Shown here in pieces: positions 1-7,319 of a stretch of DNA of 14,350 bases. The stretch lies in assembly GCA_014729615.1 (NCBI GenBank), contig WJJQ01000145.1, positions 1 to 14,350 on the forward strand, in the 5' to 3' direction. A model generated the notes under the pieces. That model worked only from the letters and a program-made list of their open reading frames with translations, made no database searches and was not told where the DNA came from. The position numbers and the translations under genes are program-made. This stretch comes from Candidatus Peregrinibacteria bacterium (GTDB taxonomy: Bacteria > Patescibacteriota > Gracilibacteria > UBA1369). How positions within the stretch are numbered: the first letter of the stretch is position 1; every line of letters starts with the position of its first letter.

Positions 1-537
1 ATGATAGAAAATCCTTTAGTAGAAGCGACTGCTTTTAAAGATTATTATATAAAGGCCGGGTATACAAAAGAAAATACCGTTGAAATTTGGTCCGAGGCGA
101 TCGGTACGGCCGTGGATGATGTAAATGATACAATGCAGGCCTTGGGTGACATTATTGGAGGGATCGGATTAATGGTTGGTGGAATTACGATTTTTATTTT
201 GATTTTCGTTAATGCCGTCAGTAAACGCAGATTCATTGGAATTTTGAAAGCGAGTGGAATTAATACGGGATCCATAATTCTTTCATATGTGTTTCAGGGA
301 CTTTGGTACACGATGATTGCAATTGGCATAGGATTGATTATTTTGTATGGATTTTTGGTGCCGTATATTGACAGGAATCCCATAGATTTTCCGTTTGCCG
401 ATGGAATATTGTACGTGCCGTGGGATTATGTTTTTGCGCGTTTACTTGTTTTAGTGGTCGTTTCCATGGTGAGCGGTTTTGTGCCGGCATATTTGATTGC
501 CAGAGAAAATACTCTTAATGCTATTTTAGGAAGATAA
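1..537 (+). CDS. FtsX/MacB-type ABC transporter permease, C-terminal part
   Basis: This is the membrane subunit of a MacB/LolC/FtsX-type ABC system. The frame is open from the first base of the window, and the 178 visible residues correspond only to the C-terminal FtsX-like permease domain. The ATG at position 1 is therefore probably an internal Met and the gene very likely starts upstream. Hydrophobic segments lie at about residues 48-72, 92-118 and 142-165. Between the first two is the basic cytoplasmic stretch SKRRFIGILKASG, typical of FtsX domains (the loop that meets the ATPase). The final stretch PAYLIARENTLNAILGR matches the usual end of such permeases ('P..(I/A)AR..P...L'). The stop codon abuts the ATG of the ATPase gene, so the two form one operon. 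The substrate cannot be deduced. I am confident of the family, not of the 5' end. Confidence 0.85.
   Translation: MIENPLVEATAFKDYYIKAGYTKENTVEIWSEAIGTAVDDVNDTMQALGDIIGGIGLMVGGITIFILIFVNAVSKRRFIGILKASGINTGSIILSYVFQGLWYTMIAIGIGLIILYGFLVPYIDRNPIDFPFADGILYVPWDYVFARLLVLVVVSMVSGFVPAYLIARENTLNAILGR
528..533 (+). promoter_or_regulatory. Shine-Dalgarno sequence for the ABC ATPase gene
   Basis: AGGAAG ends 4 nt before the ATG at 538 and lies inside the last codons of the permease gene. This is one of only two clear Shine-Dalgarno sequences in the window and suits translational coupling of the two subunits. Confidence 0.6.
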
Positions 538-1227
538 ATGAAAGTTGTTGAAACAAAAAATTTGGTAAAAAATTATGATAACGGTGAAGTTATAACTAAA
601 GTGTTGCATGGAATCGATTTTTCCGTGGATGAAGGGGAGTTTGTGGCAATTATGGGTCCTTCGGGATCGGGTAAATCGACTTTAATGTATCAAATGGGTT
701 TAATTGATGAGCCCACGTCGGGTGAAATTTTCATTGAAGGGAAAGATGTTGTGAATATTGATGTGCATGAAAGACAGCAAATTCGTTTGAAAGAACTGGG
801 GTTCGTGTTTCAAGATTATGCTTTGATACCTGAATTAACGGCCGCGGAAAATGTAATGGTGCCGTTAATTATGATGGGATATTCTAAAGAAAAAGCGCAT
901 GATATCGCGCAAAAATTTTTGGAAAAAGTTGGATTGGGGCATAGGTTGAACAATACGCCCAGTCAGTTGTCGGGCGGGGAACAACAACGTGTAAGTGTCG
1001 CCAGGGCGGTTGCGAACGAACCGACCATTTTAATGGCGGATGAGCCGACCGCCAGCCTTGATACCAATATGTCGGAGCAGGTGATGGATGTTTTGAAAGA
1101 TTTAAACAAAGCCGGACAAACCATTATTATGGTTACGCATGAGGATATTTACGGAAAAATGGCACAACGTGTTGTGCGTTTGAGAGACGGAAACATAGAA
1201 GATTACGGTAACGGCAAAAAAAAGTAG
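538..1227 (+). CDS. ABC transporter ATP-binding protein, MacB/LolD/FtsE type
   Basis: This is the nucleotide-binding subunit that powers the permease encoded immediately upstream. The 229 residues hold a full ABC ATPase: Walker A GPSGSGKST at 40-48, Q-loop Gln at 92 in FQD, signature LSGGE at 144-148, Walker B ILMADE at 164-169, D-loop SLD at 173-175 and the switch His at 201. The length and the 'LxxLGFVFQDYALIPELTAAENV' style are typical of the MacB/LolD/FtsE subfamily, which works with FtsX-fold permeases in lipoprotein release, peptide or macrolide export, or cell-division signalling. Its start codon directly follows the permease stop. The C-terminus is a short Lys-rich tail after the last strand. 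All catalytic residues are present, so the protein should be active. The substrate is unknown. Confidence 0.93.
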   Translation: MKVVETKNLVKNYDNGEVITKVLHGIDFSVDEGEFVAIMGPSGSGKSTLMYQMGLIDEPTSGEIFIEGKDVVNIDVHERQQIRLKELGFVFQDYALIPELTAAENVMVPLIMMGYSKEKAHDIAQKFLEKVGLGHRLNNTPSQLSGGEQQRVSVARAVANEPTILMADEPTASLDTNMSEQVMDVLKDLNKAGQTIIMVTHEDIYGKMAQRVVRLRDGNIEDYGNGKKK

Positions 1228-1245
1228 TGATAAATGTTGATTTTG

Positions 1246-1254
1246 TGCTAGAAT
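1246..1254 (+). promoter_or_regulatory. Candidate extended -10 promoter for uvrB
   Basis: TG-C-TAGAAT (TG at 1246-1247, hexamer 1249-1254) fits an extended -10 element with one mismatch. I see no convincing -35, which extended -10 promoters can lack. Transcription would begin near 1261, about 22 nt before the uvrB ATG. No Shine-Dalgarno sequence lies before that ATG, only an A-rich stretch. Confidence 0.45.
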
Positions 1255-1282
1255 TCGGGTCTTAAGCACTTAAAAAAGTTTA

Positions 1283-3265
1283 ATGGATAAGTTTAAACTG
1301 GTTTCAGAATATAAACCGACGGGTGATCAGCCTGACGCGATTGCAAAACTTGTAAAGGGAATAGAAAAGAAACAAAAAAACCAGGTGCTTTTGGGTGTTA
1401 CCGGTTCCGGTAAAACCTTTACGATGGCAAATGTAGTTCAGCAGGTGCAAAAGCCGACATTGGTTTTGGCTCATAACAAAACTTTGGCGGCGCAGTTATG
1501 CGCCGAATTTAAAGAGTTTTTTCCCGAAAACGCGGTCAGTTATTTTGTTTCTTATTATGATTATTATCAGCCGGAGGCATATGTGCCATCCAGTGACACG
1601 TATATTGAAAAAGACGCATCAATCAATGAAGAAATCAATAAATACAGGCACGCGGCGACTGTGAATCTGCTAACAAGAAAAGATGTTTTAATTGTGGCTT
1701 CGGTTTCTTGTATTTACGGACTCGGATCCGATGAAGATTACATGAATTTTTCGATTGAATTAAAGAAAGGTGAAGAAAGAAAAAGAGATAAATTATTAAG
1801 GCATTTAACCGATATACAATTTTCGCGTTCTCATATGGATTTTAAGCAGGGACAATTCAATGTTCTTGGCGATACATTGGAAATTTTTCCACCCGATAGA
1901 GATACGATTTTCAGAATTGAATTTTTCGGGGATGAGATTGAAAGAATTACCGAAGCGGATTCTTTTACGGGTGAAGAATATAGAGAGTTGGATTCGGTTA
2001 CCATTTTCCCGGCCAAGCATGATGTTACGAGTAAGGAAAAAATTGAGGGAGCTGTTGACAGAATAAAAGCGGATTTGAAATTAAGATACGATGAATTGAA
2101 GGCGCAGGGTAAAATTTTGGAAGCGGAAAGAATAAAAACAAGAACGGAATATGACTTGGAAATACTTTTGGAAACCGGTTATGTAACGGGTATAGAAAAC
2201 TATACAAGATATTTTAGCAATAAATCTGTGGGTGAGCCGCCGGCTACACTTTTAGATTATTTTCCCGATGATTTTTTAATGTTTGTCGATGAATCCCATA
2301 TTACAATTCCTCAGGTACAGGGAATGCATAACGGTAACTTTTCAAGAAAACAAACTTTAATTGATTTCGGGTTCAGATTGCCATCCGCTCATGATAACAG
2401 GCCGTTGAAATTTGAAGAATTTGCAAAAATGCTTAATCAGGCGGTTTATGTTTCGGCGACTCCGGCAAAATATGAAATGGAAAAATCGGGCAAAAACATC
2501 GCGGAACAAATAATCAGGCCAACCGGACTTATTGACCCTGAAGTTGAGGTCAGGTCCAGTAAAAATCAGGTTGATGATTTACTTAATGAAATCCAAAAAC
2601 GTGTCGCGGTTAAAGAAAGAGTTTTAATTACAACTCTCACAAAACGGTCGGCCGAAGATTTAACGGAATATTTAACAGACGCGGGGGTTAGGGTTCGTTA
2701 TTTACATTCCGATATTGATACACTGGAAAGAATTGAAATTTTAAGAGATTTGAGACTTGGTAAATTCGACGTGCTTGTGGGTATTAATTTGTTGAGGGAA
2801 GGGTTGGATTTGCCCGAAGTATCTTTAATTGGTATTTTGGATGCCGATAAACAGGGATTTTTGCGTTCCACTCCCGCTTTGATTCAAACAATCGGAAGAG
2901 CGGCCCGAAACGCAAACGGATTTGTAATAATGTATGCCGATGTAATGACCGATGCCATGAAAGGAGCTTTGGAAGAAACGGACAGAAGACGGGCTATCCA
3001 AAAAGAATACAATGAAAAACATGGCATAACACCGAAAACTATTATCAAAGAAGTGAAAGACATTGCCATGCATGGCCGCAAAAAAGGTGAAATCGAGGTT
3101 GGTGACAGAACAATTCAAATTACAAAAGTACCAACAGATGAACGAAAAAGATTGCTTGAAGAGCTTGAAAATCAAATGGATCTTGCGGCACAAAACATGG
3201 AATTCGAGCGGGCGGCCGAGTTGCGAGATGAAATTGAAGAATTAAGGGATGAATGGGGTTTGTAA
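1283..3265 (+). CDS. uvrB: Excinuclease ABC subunit B (UvrB)
   Basis: UvrB is the damage-verifying helicase-like subunit of UvrABC nucleotide excision repair. It is loaded by UvrA, inserts a beta-hairpin between the DNA strands and then recruits UvrC. The 660 residues are the normal full length. Visible hallmarks are Walker A GVTGSGKT at 38-45, the beta-hairpin region YYDYYQPEAYVPSSDTYIEK at 91-110, DESH (motif II) at 336-339, helicase motif VI QTIGRAARN at 535-543, and a C-terminal UVR domain at about 620-655 that contacts UvrC. The N-terminus FKLVSEYKPTGDQPDAI is diagnostic and fixes the start. No uvrA or uvrC lies in the window. The gene seems to have its own promoter and is followed after 3 nt by an unknown gene probably on the same transcript. 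No defect is visible. Confidence 0.98.
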   Translation: MDKFKLVSEYKPTGDQPDAIAKLVKGIEKKQKNQVLLGVTGSGKTFTMANVVQQVQKPTLVLAHNKTLAAQLCAEFKEFFPENAVSYFVSYYDYYQPEAYVPSSDTYIEKDASINEEINKYRHAATVNLLTRKDVLIVASVSCIYGLGSDEDYMNFSIELKKGEERKRDKLLRHLTDIQFSRSHMDFKQGQFNVLGDTLEIFPPDRDTIFRIEFFGDEIERITEADSFTGEEYRELDSVTIFPAKHDVTSKEKIEGAVDRIKADLKLRYDELKAQGKILEAERIKTRTEYDLEILLETGYVTGIENYTRYFSNKSVGEPPATLLDYFPDDFLMFVDESHITIPQVQGMHNGNFSRKQTLIDFGFRLPSAHDNRPLKFEEFAKMLNQAVYVSATPAKYEMEKSGKNIAEQIIRPTGLIDPEVEVRSSKNQVDDLLNEIQKRVAVKERVLITTLTKRSAEDLTEYLTDAGVRVRYLHSDIDTLERIEILRDLRLGKFDVLVGINLLREGLDLPEVSLIGILDADKQGFLRSTPALIQTIGRAARNANGFVIMYADVMTDAMKGALEETDRRRAIQKEYNEKHGITPKTIIKEVKDIAMHGRKKGEIEVGDRTIQITKVPTDERKRLLEELENQMDLAAQNMEFERAAELRDEIEELRDEWGL

Positions 3266-3268
3266 AAA

Positions 3269-4450
3269 ATGTATATGAACAACGCCAACAAAATAGAAAG
3301 CAGAGAGGTTAACCATGCTGTTTTGATTGAGCAGCTTGCGGAATTAATTGAAGAATCAAAATTGCTTGTTGTTGTAGTGGATGAAGATGAAAAAATTTGT
3401 ATGGGAAAGATAAATTATACAACTGAAGAAGATTTGCTTAAAGGAAATGTGACGTTGAAATACAAAAAAGATGATGAGATTTGTCTGGATACTTTTTCTT
3501 TGAGTGATGTGGTTAAATCGACACGTTTGTATCGCGGTTTGCAAGCTAAAGGAACTGAAACTGTAGCATATGATAAACAAAAATTAGAGGAAGAACTTGA
3601 TGGGCCTTTTGGAAAACTGGGAACCGCTTCTGAATATGCTGAAACAATCGCGCCAAGTACTTGCGATCCTTCAGAGCGGTTGGAGGGCGATGTGGAAGTC
3701 AAAGAAATAAAGGATGACGTTAGTTCTAGGTTGGATATTGTTTCGGGCATTCCCGCGCCTGTTTCGTCGGGTTTTCCAAGTGTGATTAGTGAAAATGAAC
3801 CGGGACAGAAGTTGCGCAGGCCTCAGAACGTGCAGATTGGTCTGAAGCTTCGTGACTTGGCAAGCCGAAAGGGCTTTAAGACAATTCCCAAGGCGGAAGC
3901 GAAAGAAGAGTTGGATACTTACAGAAGCAGTAAAAAGCAGGGTCAAACATTCAGATTCGTGGGATTCGTGTCGAAACTGAATGATGAAAACAAAGAAAAA
4001 ATGGAGTTTTGTGATATGTGGCTTACGGAATTGCCGGTTCAAGGTTACAGAGTGAAAATTTATATAAAAGCGGTGGGAGTATCCGGAAGGGCTGTAAGAG
4101 TGCCCCATCATGTAATCGGTTATATCATTCAACTTAAAATACCTGTTCAAATTCTTTTGAAAAACAAATGGATTGTTCGAGAAAATGAAATTATTTCTGA
4201 AAAAGAAGCAGGTTATGAATACTTTGTTTCGGATTTGGAATTAAAGAAAAAGCGAAAGGTTTTTAAAGCCATGAAAAGTCAGGGGATGGAAAGGTATACA
4301 ATTGAAATACCGTTAATAACAAACATGGAAGAAATTGGCATGCATTATGCAAAGTTGGAAAAACTAAATGAATTGTTAAAGCAAAAACTAAAAGCGGAGG
4401 GTGTAAAAGGTTTGTGCAATATTGGAAAGTTTATTGAAGAAAATTTTTAG
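3269..4450 (+). CDS. Hypothetical protein downstream of uvrB
   Basis: I do not recognise this 393-residue protein. It has no signal peptide or membrane segment. An N-terminal part (about 1-100) carries a hydrophobic strand KLLVVVVDEDEKI. A Ser/Pro/Glu-rich, probably disordered linker follows at about 105-190. A basic, mixed alpha/beta C-terminal region at about 190-393 includes PHHVIGYIIQLKIPVQILL and ends in a Lys-rich, possibly coiled helix. The gene starts 3 nt after the uvrB stop, so co-transcription is likely, but nothing in the sequence links it to repair. The start could be ATG 3269 or the in-frame ATG at 3275; no strong ribosome binding site decides between them. The uninterrupted length, same strand and tight spacing argue that it is a real gene. 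Confidence 0.75.
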   Translation: MYMNNANKIESREVNHAVLIEQLAELIEESKLLVVVVDEDEKICMGKINYTTEEDLLKGNVTLKYKKDDEICLDTFSLSDVVKSTRLYRGLQAKGTETVAYDKQKLEEELDGPFGKLGTASEYAETIAPSTCDPSERLEGDVEVKEIKDDVSSRLDIVSGIPAPVSSGFPSVISENEPGQKLRRPQNVQIGLKLRDLASRKGFKTIPKAEAKEELDTYRSSKKQGQTFRFVGFVSKLNDENKEKMEFCDMWLTELPVQGYRVKIYIKAVGVSGRAVRVPHHVIGYIIQLKIPVQILLKNKWIVRENEIISEKEAGYEYFVSDLELKKKRKVFKAMKSQGMERYTIEIPLITNMEEIGMHYAKLEKLNELLKQKLKAEGVKGLCNIGKFIEENF

Positions 4451-4468
4451 GATGTGGACTTTTTTTAT

Positions 4469-4493
4469 AGCAGAAGTCCGGAAACTGCTTTTC
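4469..4493 (+). terminator. Weak candidate intrinsic terminator between convergent genes
   Basis: AGCAG (4469-4473) and CTGCT (4485-4489) form a 5-bp stem with an 11-nt loop that itself contains TCCGGA. A short T run to 4492 follows on the plus strand. It lies 19 nt after the stop of the 393-residue gene and ends at the convergent alaE gene. The stem is short, so confidence is low. Confidence 0.3.
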
Positions 4494-4973
4494 TCATTCG
4501 TCTTTCAGACCCAGCTTTTCGTGCAGCCAGGTCAGGTACGCGCCGTAGGGCCGCCCCAGAAAAGGTGCCAGCACGATCACAGAGACCGTCGCTCTCAAGA
4601 GTTGGTATGGGTCTGTTATTCCTATTACGAAATAAAGAATCAGACCGTATTGCCAACTGAAGTACAGGCCGTAGAAAACTGTGTCGGCCACGTACATCTT
4701 GAGCCAGTGCGACCGGGGTTTAAGCGGACTTAACAGCTTAAGCCACCAATCTCGGCACCAGCGAAATATGGGCGCGGTTGCCATGCGCAGGGGAGTGTTG
4801 GCCAGACGAGAGCCAAGCATCTCCCACCAGGTCATTCCGGCGATGAGCAGTTCGATCACCAGCCCGGAGGTGATGAACGAAAAAGTCAACGCCGCAATGA
4901 AATCAATGAGTATCCTCCATAGAAAGAGGAGTACTCGCCTTTGCCGCTTAGGAGCGGCAGTGTTGTTTTCCAT
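4494..4973 (-). CDS. alaE: L-alanine exporter AlaE family protein
   Basis: This is an inner-membrane exporter of the AlaE (YgaW) family, which removes excess L-alanine from the cytoplasm. With the start at 4973 it has 159 residues, against 149 as I recall the E. coli protein. Family features are a first helix at about 19-46 with ELLIAGMTW, then GSRLANTPLR at 54-63 (E. coli SSRLVAIPVN), RDW at 74-76, ADT at 96-98 opening the second half, and GRPYGAYLTW at 140-149 (E. coli GAVYGYFLDY). About four hydrophobic segments are visible. I chose ATG 4973 because AAGGA sits 7 nt upstream and because the earlier in-frame ATG at 5072 lies upstream of the predicted promoter. A hand count over 4501-4800 gives about 54% G+C, far above the neighbouring genes. 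Both neighbours are on the opposite strand. Transfer is likely. Confidence 0.88.
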   Translation of the reverse strand: MENNTAAPKRQRRVLLFLWRILIDFIAALTFSFITSGLVIELLIAGMTWWEMLGSRLANTPLRMATAPIFRWCRDWWLKLLSPLKPRSHWLKMYVADTVFYGLYFSWQYGLILYFVIGITDPYQLLRATVSVIVLAPFLGRPYGAYLTWLHEKLGLKDE

Positions 4974-5032
4974 CTCTCTTTCCTTGTTGGATTGTTTGAG
5001 CTTTAAAAGGACACTCACGAATGAGGAATGTG

Positions 5033-5061
5033 ATAATACTTTAAAATGGACGTTTTGTAAA
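5033..5061 (-). promoter_or_regulatory. Promoter of alaE
   Basis: On the minus strand, TTTACA (5061-5056) and TATTAT (5038-5033) are separated by exactly 17 nt. Transcription would start near 5026, giving a leader of about 53 nt before the ATG at 4973. This placement also rules out the longer start at 5072. Confidence 0.6.
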
Positions 5062-5140
5062 GGATTCTCCACGGTTGTTCCTATGATAAAAAAACTATTG
5101 TCAAGATGGCTTCAGTAAGCCATAAAAGGGCATAAATCTG

Positions 5141-5150
5141 TGCACGTGCA
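5141..5150. repeat. Palindrome in the alaE / 5302 divergent intergenic region
   Basis: TGCACGTGCA is a perfect 10-bp palindrome lying between the alaE promoter (5033-5061) and the candidate plus-strand promoter (5181-5210). It could be an operator, but it is short. The 5114-5301 stretch otherwise holds the plus promoter and a G+C-rich patch at about 5248-5280 that I cannot explain. Confidence 0.3.
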
Positions 5151-5178
5151 ACTTATGAAAAAAGTAGTATTCTGAAAA

Positions 5179-5221
5179 CACTGGCACGGTTTATATTATT
5201 TTTATATAAATTGTGCTAGTG
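5179..5221 (+). promoter_or_regulatory. Candidate promoter embedded in an inverted repeat
   Basis: CTGGCA (5181-5186) and TATAAA (5205-5210) are 18 nt apart and could serve as -35 and -10 for the gene at 5302. The same stretch is bounded by CACTGGCAC (5179-5187) and GTGCTAGTG (5213-5221), a 9-bp inverted repeat with one mismatch. The arms cover the -35 and the start-site side, as a repressor operator would. The leader would be about 85 nt, and no Shine-Dalgarno sequence precedes the ATG at 5302. Confidence 0.4.
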
Positions 5222-5301
5222 CGCCAAACAGAGGTTGCCAAAAACGAGCTCCGCTTCACTATGCTCTTGCGCGTCGGGTATCTGTCAATTATTTTACATT
5301 T

Positions 5302-6741
5302 ATGACTAAAAGAAAGCTTAAACACAGAGCAAAACAACGTTTGGACAAGGCTACTGAATTGGCTGAAGGGACTTTAGATCAAAAAATGCTAGTGAAAAAC
5401 ACTCTTAATGTTGTTTTTCGGGATCCTATTGATAAAACACGGTTGAATGTAGCGGCCGTTTTAGATGAAGAAGATGTTTACGGATGGAGAGTTGATGAAG
5501 ATACTCTTAAAAAGACGCAGGAATCGGTTGATAAACTTAAGGGTGTGCCAAGTATAAGGCAGATTCACGAGGAGTATGTAATTACAAAACCCGATGGAAT
5601 TGATCTTTCCGATGAGGAGTTTTTAAACGCTTCCAAAGCACTTGGAGAAAAAACGAAGGTATTGTTGGAAAATCTTAATGTTGAGCTTGCGAAAGTTGTT
5701 CCGGGCAGGCGTGAAGCTTTAATCAGTAAATGTTCCAATCAAATATTTGAACTGGCAAAAAAAAATCCTGCTTTTCGTGAATATTTAAACAGAGAAAATG
5801 ACAGAAAAGAAGGTAATCATCCCGGTAGAATTGAAGCAGTATTGTCGACATTGTTTTTAGCGGGAGGATATTATTTGGAAATGAGGAAAGTGCCACATTT
5901 TGATCCTCGCACGAAAGTATCGACTTCAAAATCGCAATTGTCTTATTTTCGTATTTCAGGGTCTGACATGGTCAGTTTTAAAGACCAAATAGGTACTTTT
6001 AACGCACCGGTTATAAGACTGGATAAGCTTATTTATGGTACGGGTAAGCCTGATTATTTGGGTTTCTTCGATGGTAGAACGGGATTAACTTTTATGCTGG
6101 AAGAGGCTATAAATAATGCCGCTTCCATAGAATATGAAAGAATAAAAGCCGATTTCTCTAATTTTTTGGAAGATCAAGACATTAATTTGAACAAGGTGCG
6201 CTCATTGATTGAAAGTTATACGATAGAACATGAAGCTACGCATGCGTATTTAAATGAGCGTTTCCCAAGGTCGTGCAGAATGACAAGTCAGGGGTTTTTG
6301 CTACTTGTTAAAGATTTAAATATTGATGTTTCGGCCGGTGTAAAGGCGAATATGGATGGAGTATATAATCCGGTAAATTTTCAGGAATTGTGCGCGACAG
6401 GTGCTGAAATTTTCAATAACGCAGATGATTTTCCGCTTGATCTGCTTATTTATCTTGGCACATTGTCGAGTCATGATAATCCGGCTGATCCTTATCAGCT
6501 TTTTTGTCAAGTATTACCGAATTTAACGGTACAATTGGCTCCGCGATCGAAATATCGAAAAGAAGCAATTAAAGATATTAAACAAACGCGTGGTCAAAAT
6601 CTTTCCAAAAATATTTTTGATATGATTAAACACACTTTCGGGAAAGAAGATGTTAAACGGATTGGGCGCGCTTTATACGATTTGGGGCTTAAATTAATGA
6701 AAGCAGGGGAAACCGGAAAGCTGCCCAGGGTGGAATTGTAA
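5302..6741 (+). CDS. Hypothetical protein with HEATH zinc-metallopeptidase-like motif
   Basis: This 479-residue protein belongs to no family I can name. It begins with a very basic stretch (TKRKLKHRAKQRLDK) and has no signal peptide or clear membrane span, so it is probably cytoplasmic. Residues 310-314 read HEATH within YTIEHEATHAYLNERF, the HExxH zinc-binding and catalytic motif in a helix followed by the aromatic/Leu context seen in zincin peptidases. About 50 residues later FQELCATGAEIFNNADDF (360-377) offers Glu362 or Glu369 as the third ligand in gluzincin manner. That assignment is inferred. Peptidase activity is plausible but unproven. The gene stands alone, followed after 77 nt by a convergent operon, with no visible substrate or partner. 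The ATG at 5302 was chosen as the first start in a long frame. Confidence 0.8.
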   Translation: MTKRKLKHRAKQRLDKATELAEGTLDQKMLVKNTLNVVFRDPIDKTRLNVAAVLDEEDVYGWRVDEDTLKKTQESVDKLKGVPSIRQIHEEYVITKPDGIDLSDEEFLNASKALGEKTKVLLENLNVELAKVVPGRREALISKCSNQIFELAKKNPAFREYLNRENDRKEGNHPGRIEAVLSTLFLAGGYYLEMRKVPHFDPRTKVSTSKSQLSYFRISGSDMVSFKDQIGTFNAPVIRLDKLIYGTGKPDYLGFFDGRTGLTFMLEEAINNAASIEYERIKADFSNFLEDQDINLNKVRSLIESYTIEHEATHAYLNERFPRSCRMTSQGFLLLVKDLNIDVSAGVKANMDGVYNPVNFQELCATGAEIFNNADDFPLDLLIYLGTLSSHDNPADPYQLFCQVLPNLTVQLAPRSKYRKEAIKDIKQTRGQNLSKNIFDMIKHTFGKEDVKRIGRALYDLGLKLMKAGETGKLPRVEL

Positions 6742-6818
6742 TTTTTTATTATAATATTATTTGATAAATTAGTTAACTACAGCTATGGATGTGTCAGATC
6801 TTACAATGTATGAATTCA

Positions 6819-7319
6819 TCAAGCTTTGTTGGTTTTTTCGGCGAACATGCGAAGGCTTTCCATTTGTTCTTCTGTGGGGTTTATAAAATTGCGGACTTTT
6901 TTAATAAGTTCAATAGCCTCGCTTAAGGTATATCCCGTGCTTATTAAATAAGCAATTACCATGGTAGGTCCGCGACCTACACCTGCCCTGCAATGAACAT
7001 AAACTTTACCTCCATTTTTTACTTCTTTTTCAATGAATTCAACACCCGTTATTAAGTCTTCGTCTGTTGGAGCGTGATAATCGCGCGTAGGAAGGTGCAA
7101 AGTTTTTATGCCGACAGGCGGAGTAACCATGCGCATGCTGACAACAGCTGTAATTCCCCATTTTTTTAATAGTTTTATTTTTCTTTGGGTGAATGCGCCG
7201 CCCAAATAAACCTTGGGAGTAACTCTTATGTTTTTATACATTGAATGTCCCAATATCAGGCGTGATAAATAATTAACAAATGTCTGCCAAAGTACTAATA
7301 ATCGATTAATAATTTTCAT
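6819..7319 (-). CDS. Dual-specificity / PTP-like phosphatase
   Basis: This is a cysteine-based phosphatase of the protein tyrosine/dual-specificity superfamily (166 residues). The active-site loop is HCRAGVGRGPT at 109-119, with nucleophile Cys110 and phosphate-binding Arg116 in the CX5R arrangement. The likely general acid is Asp80 in LPTRDYHAPT. The upstream VYLGGAFTQRKIKLLKKWGI segment matches the usual start of the fold. The first 24 residues are hydrophobic/amphipathic and may dock at the membrane. Its ATG overlaps the stop of the lipid kinase gene (ATGA), so it is translationally coupled to it. Members of this superfamily dephosphorylate proteins, inositol lipids or phosphatidylglycerophosphate (PTPMT1). 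The lipid kinase neighbour favours a lipid substrate here, but that is inference. Confidence 0.9.
   Translation of the reverse strand: MKIINRLLVLWQTFVNYLSRLILGHSMYKNIRVTPKVYLGGAFTQRKIKLLKKWGITAVVSMRMVTPPVGIKTLHLPTRDYHAPTDEDLITGVEFIEKEVKNGGKVYVHCRAGVGRGPTMVIAYLISTGYTLSEAIELIKKVRNFINPTEEQMESLRMFAEKTNKA

Noticed and set aside
2825..3193. Minus-strand open frame inside uvrB
   Set aside because: Antisense shadow of a highly conserved gene; Phe/Ser-rich translation typical of reversed coding sequence.
3671..4150. Minus-strand open frame of 159 codons opposite the gene after uvrB
   Set aside because: The plus-strand frame is longer, contiguous with uvrB and has better protein-like composition.
4974..5072. 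Longer alaE start at 5072 (33 extra residues)
   Set aside because: It lies upstream of the predicted promoter, has no ribosome site, and lengthens the protein beyond the family size; ATG 4973 has AAGGA at 7 nt.
4681..5118. Plus-strand open frame of 145 codons opposite alaE
   Set aside because: It is antisense to a clear AlaE-family gene and its promoter, and has no recognisable features.
5182..5198. Sigma-54 promoter suggested by TGGCACG
   Set aside because: The required GC of the -12 element (TTGC) is missing at the correct spacing.
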